Of a stretch of DNA of 64,000 nucleotides, positions 62,974 through 64,000 are shown piece after piece (the first letter of the stretch is position 1; every line of letters begins with the position of its first letter). The position numbers and the translations under genes were made by a program. The notes under the pieces are model-generated. The model had not been told where the DNA came from and did not search any database. It saw only the letters and a program-made list of their open reading frames with translations. Source of the stretch: Chlorobiota bacterium (lineage in GTDB: Bacteria > Bacteroidota > Ignavibacteria > OLB7). Location of the stretch: the NCBI GenBank assembly GCA_028287785.1, contig JAQBOZ010000019.1, positions 62,001-126,000 on the forward strand, read 5' to 3'.

Positions 62974-63309
62974 ATGACTATTCAAGAGTATAAAACCGAG
63001 GAATATAGTACGGTCCATGAGTATATTCCTGATAATGAAGGTGATAAGGCAATTCTCGATGGCCTTGTTAGATGGATTGAGATAGCCAGCAAGAACGTTC
63101 CTGAAGAAAGAGATAGATGCGAGAGGGCTATCAGGATACGAATAGAGAACAAGTGCAAATATAAATTTTATCCGATGGGTGGGGCCACAACACGTTTTCT
63201 TCAATCCTTACGAGTATGGATTGAATACATCAATGAGTGGGGGAACACCGAACCGGCTAGATGGCCTTGCAGTCCATATGGGGATAATGTTGTGGAAGTT
63301 TTTCCTTAA
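62974..63309 (+). CDS. Small hypothetical protein of the island
   Basis: 111 residues (MTIQEYKTEEYSTVHEYIPDNE to DNVVEVFP). Helical, charged, with KAILDGLVRWIEIASKNV, then RDRCERAIRIRIENK and TTRFLQSLRVWIEYINEW. Codon composition is AT-rich like its neighbours. Its 3' end overlaps the convergent 63257-63631 ORF by 53 bases, so either end may be misjudged. No family recognised. Confidence 0.5.
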   Translation: MTIQEYKTEEYSTVHEYIPDNEGDKAILDGLVRWIEIASKNVPEERDRCERAIRIRIENKCKYKFYPMGGATTRFLQSLRVWIEYINEWGNTEPARWPCSPYGDNVVEVFP

Positions 63310-63631
63310 GTTCTTCTCCATATGTGAAGTAAATGCACGAAGCCTGCCCAGTGCTTCTATTGGTGGTATTTAAATATACCAAGGCCAATCTATCACCTGG
63401 ATTCAGGTGATCTTTAACATCGCCAACAATCCGATTTGCGTTTGTAGTATATGGCGTCTCATCCGAAGCAGGTTGCAACCTAATAAGGTAACAAGACTCG
63501 GAGAGTTTAACACTAGTTTCGTGGTTTATATAAGGTTTCAAAGACTTACGCGCCTCGGTATCTTCACCTATATCGTAGGTCAAAATGAAGTGATCCCAAG
63601 TGGCAGGAGGAATGGTATAGAAGTTAGCCAT
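63257..63631 (-). CDS. Stand-alone Cas2/SinR-like ferredoxin-fold protein
   Basis: 124 residues. The predicted order β1 (DHFILTYDIG, near 13-22) - helix (EARKSLKPYI) - β (SVKLSESCYLIRL) - helix (TNANRIVGDVKDHLN) - β (GDRLALVYLNTT) matches a βαββαβ ferredoxin fold. The Asp after β1 and the ES pattern before the middle strand recall Cas2 and SinR/VapD-like proteins. No Cas1, CRISPR repeat or toxin partner is visible nearby. I treat it as a Cas2-superfamily orphan; nuclease or toxin action is only a hypothesis. Confidence 0.55.
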   Translation of the reverse strand: MANFYTIPPATWDHFILTYDIGEDTEARKSLKPYINHETSVKLSESCYLIRLQPASDETPYTTNANRIVGDVKDHLNPGDRLALVYLNTTNRSTGQASCIYFTYGEELKEKLPQHYPHMDCKAI

Positions 63632-63761
63632 AGCAGTTTACAAATGATTCTCGTGATAGATACAACGAATTATTCAATTATAATCAATTGAATCAGATGT
63701 CAAGAGTACATCTTTGTGTACCCTGCAAGATTAGGTGAGATGTCCAAAAACCTCTCTGATT

Positions 63762-64000
63762 TTAGTGATTCTCCAATATCTCGGCTATAGGATCAAGAAG
63801 CGCTCCAGGAGTTGTTTTCAATAATCTGGCGAGAAGAAGGATGGTTCTCAAACTTGGTTGACGTTTGCCAAGTTCCAGCTTGGACACATATGACGGATCA
63901 AGCTCGTTACTGGCAGCGAGATCAAGCTGACGCATACCGAGTTCCAGTCTTCGCTTCCTGATAACGGTTGCGAAGGCTTGTTCCGGGGTAATAGATTCTT
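63762..64000 (-). CDS. XRE-family HTH regulator (partial; start outside the window)
   Basis: The minus-strand frame from the window edge reads to a stop at 63762-63764. The visible 78 residues contain a classic Cro/C1 helix-turn-helix: EQAFATVIRKRRLEL, then MRQLDLAAS, then DPSYVSKLELGKRQPSL, then TILLLARLLKTTPGALL. It most likely binds DNA and regulates island genes. Regulators of this type are common next to restriction or toxin-antitoxin genes. The N-terminus and start codon are missing. Confidence 0.8.
   Translation of the reverse strand, partial: ESITPEQAFATVIRKRRLELGMRQLDLAASNELDPSYVSKLELGKRQPSLRTILLLARLLKTTPGALLDPIAEILENH

Overview
The window is a GC-rich chromosomal segment from a free-living, aerobic, Gram-negative bacterium. 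I place it in the Bacteroidota/Chlorobiota-Ignavibacteria-Kapabacteria assemblage. Three secreted proteins (182-4060, 28585-32016, 60282-61694) end in type IX secretion (Por/T9SS) sorting domains. An MlaEFD-type lipid transport operon and several lipoproteins imply an outer membrane. Cytochrome c oxidase subunits III/IV and the oxygen-dependent HemF imply aerobic life. The phylum is an inference; there is no rRNA, tRNA or ribosomal protein gene to settle it, and I see no CRISPR array.

Layout. 1-4.1 kb: secreted proteins on the minus strand, including a 21-repeat propeller-like giant. 4.4-8.8 kb: nnr-vanZ, a DUF5683-like protein and a ctaE-ctaF oxidase cluster. 8.8-11.5 kb: NamZ/HAD pair and a lipoprotein. 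11.9-16.5 kb: a secreted protein, ychF and a class V aminotransferase. 17-19.7 kb: mlaE-mlaF-mlaD. 20-28.4 kb: MFS transporter, a frameshifted SRPBCC membrane protein, thrS, GNAT, a DUF6141-like protein, msrB, DinB and a DUF1338 protein. 28.6-36.5 kb: giant PNGase F-like/LamG T9SS protein, priA, truA and a CBS protein. 36.7-47 kb: GH57 hydrolase, a DUF1175 (YfaT-like) pair, thiopurine methyltransferase and a CRTAC1-like FG-GAP protein. 47-53.5 kb: a decaying stretch with a broken di-heme oxidoreductase gene, a CgeB-like glycosyltransferase, recG and a broken lipoprotein gene. 53.7-61.7 kb: hemF, a family 5 uracil-DNA glycosylase, HAD, mobA, sixA, an amino-acid permease and a T9SS protein.

From about 61.73 kb to the window end the base composition turns clearly AT-rich and the genes are unfamiliar: a DUF6602-like (nuclease-fold-like) protein, two small orphans, a stand-alone Cas2/SinR-like ferredoxin-fold protein and a truncated XRE regulator. 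This looks like the edge of a horizontally acquired, defence-type island and is the best candidate for undescribed biology.

Intergenic space is rich in repeats. (A) GC-rich hairpin repeats, with a tandem array of about 125-bp units at 39.68 kb. (B) A MITE-like palindromic element with 8-bp target duplications: one copy splits a lipoprotein gene, one sits on the priA stop codon, and one is degenerate. (C) Repeats carrying a GTCATCCCCGC-type arm. (D) A roughly 85-bp hairpin module. There are also near-perfect palindromes and a 33-bp tandem repeat. Several genes show single-base lesions that can be pinpointed (SRPBCC, di-heme oxidoreductase, lipoprotein).
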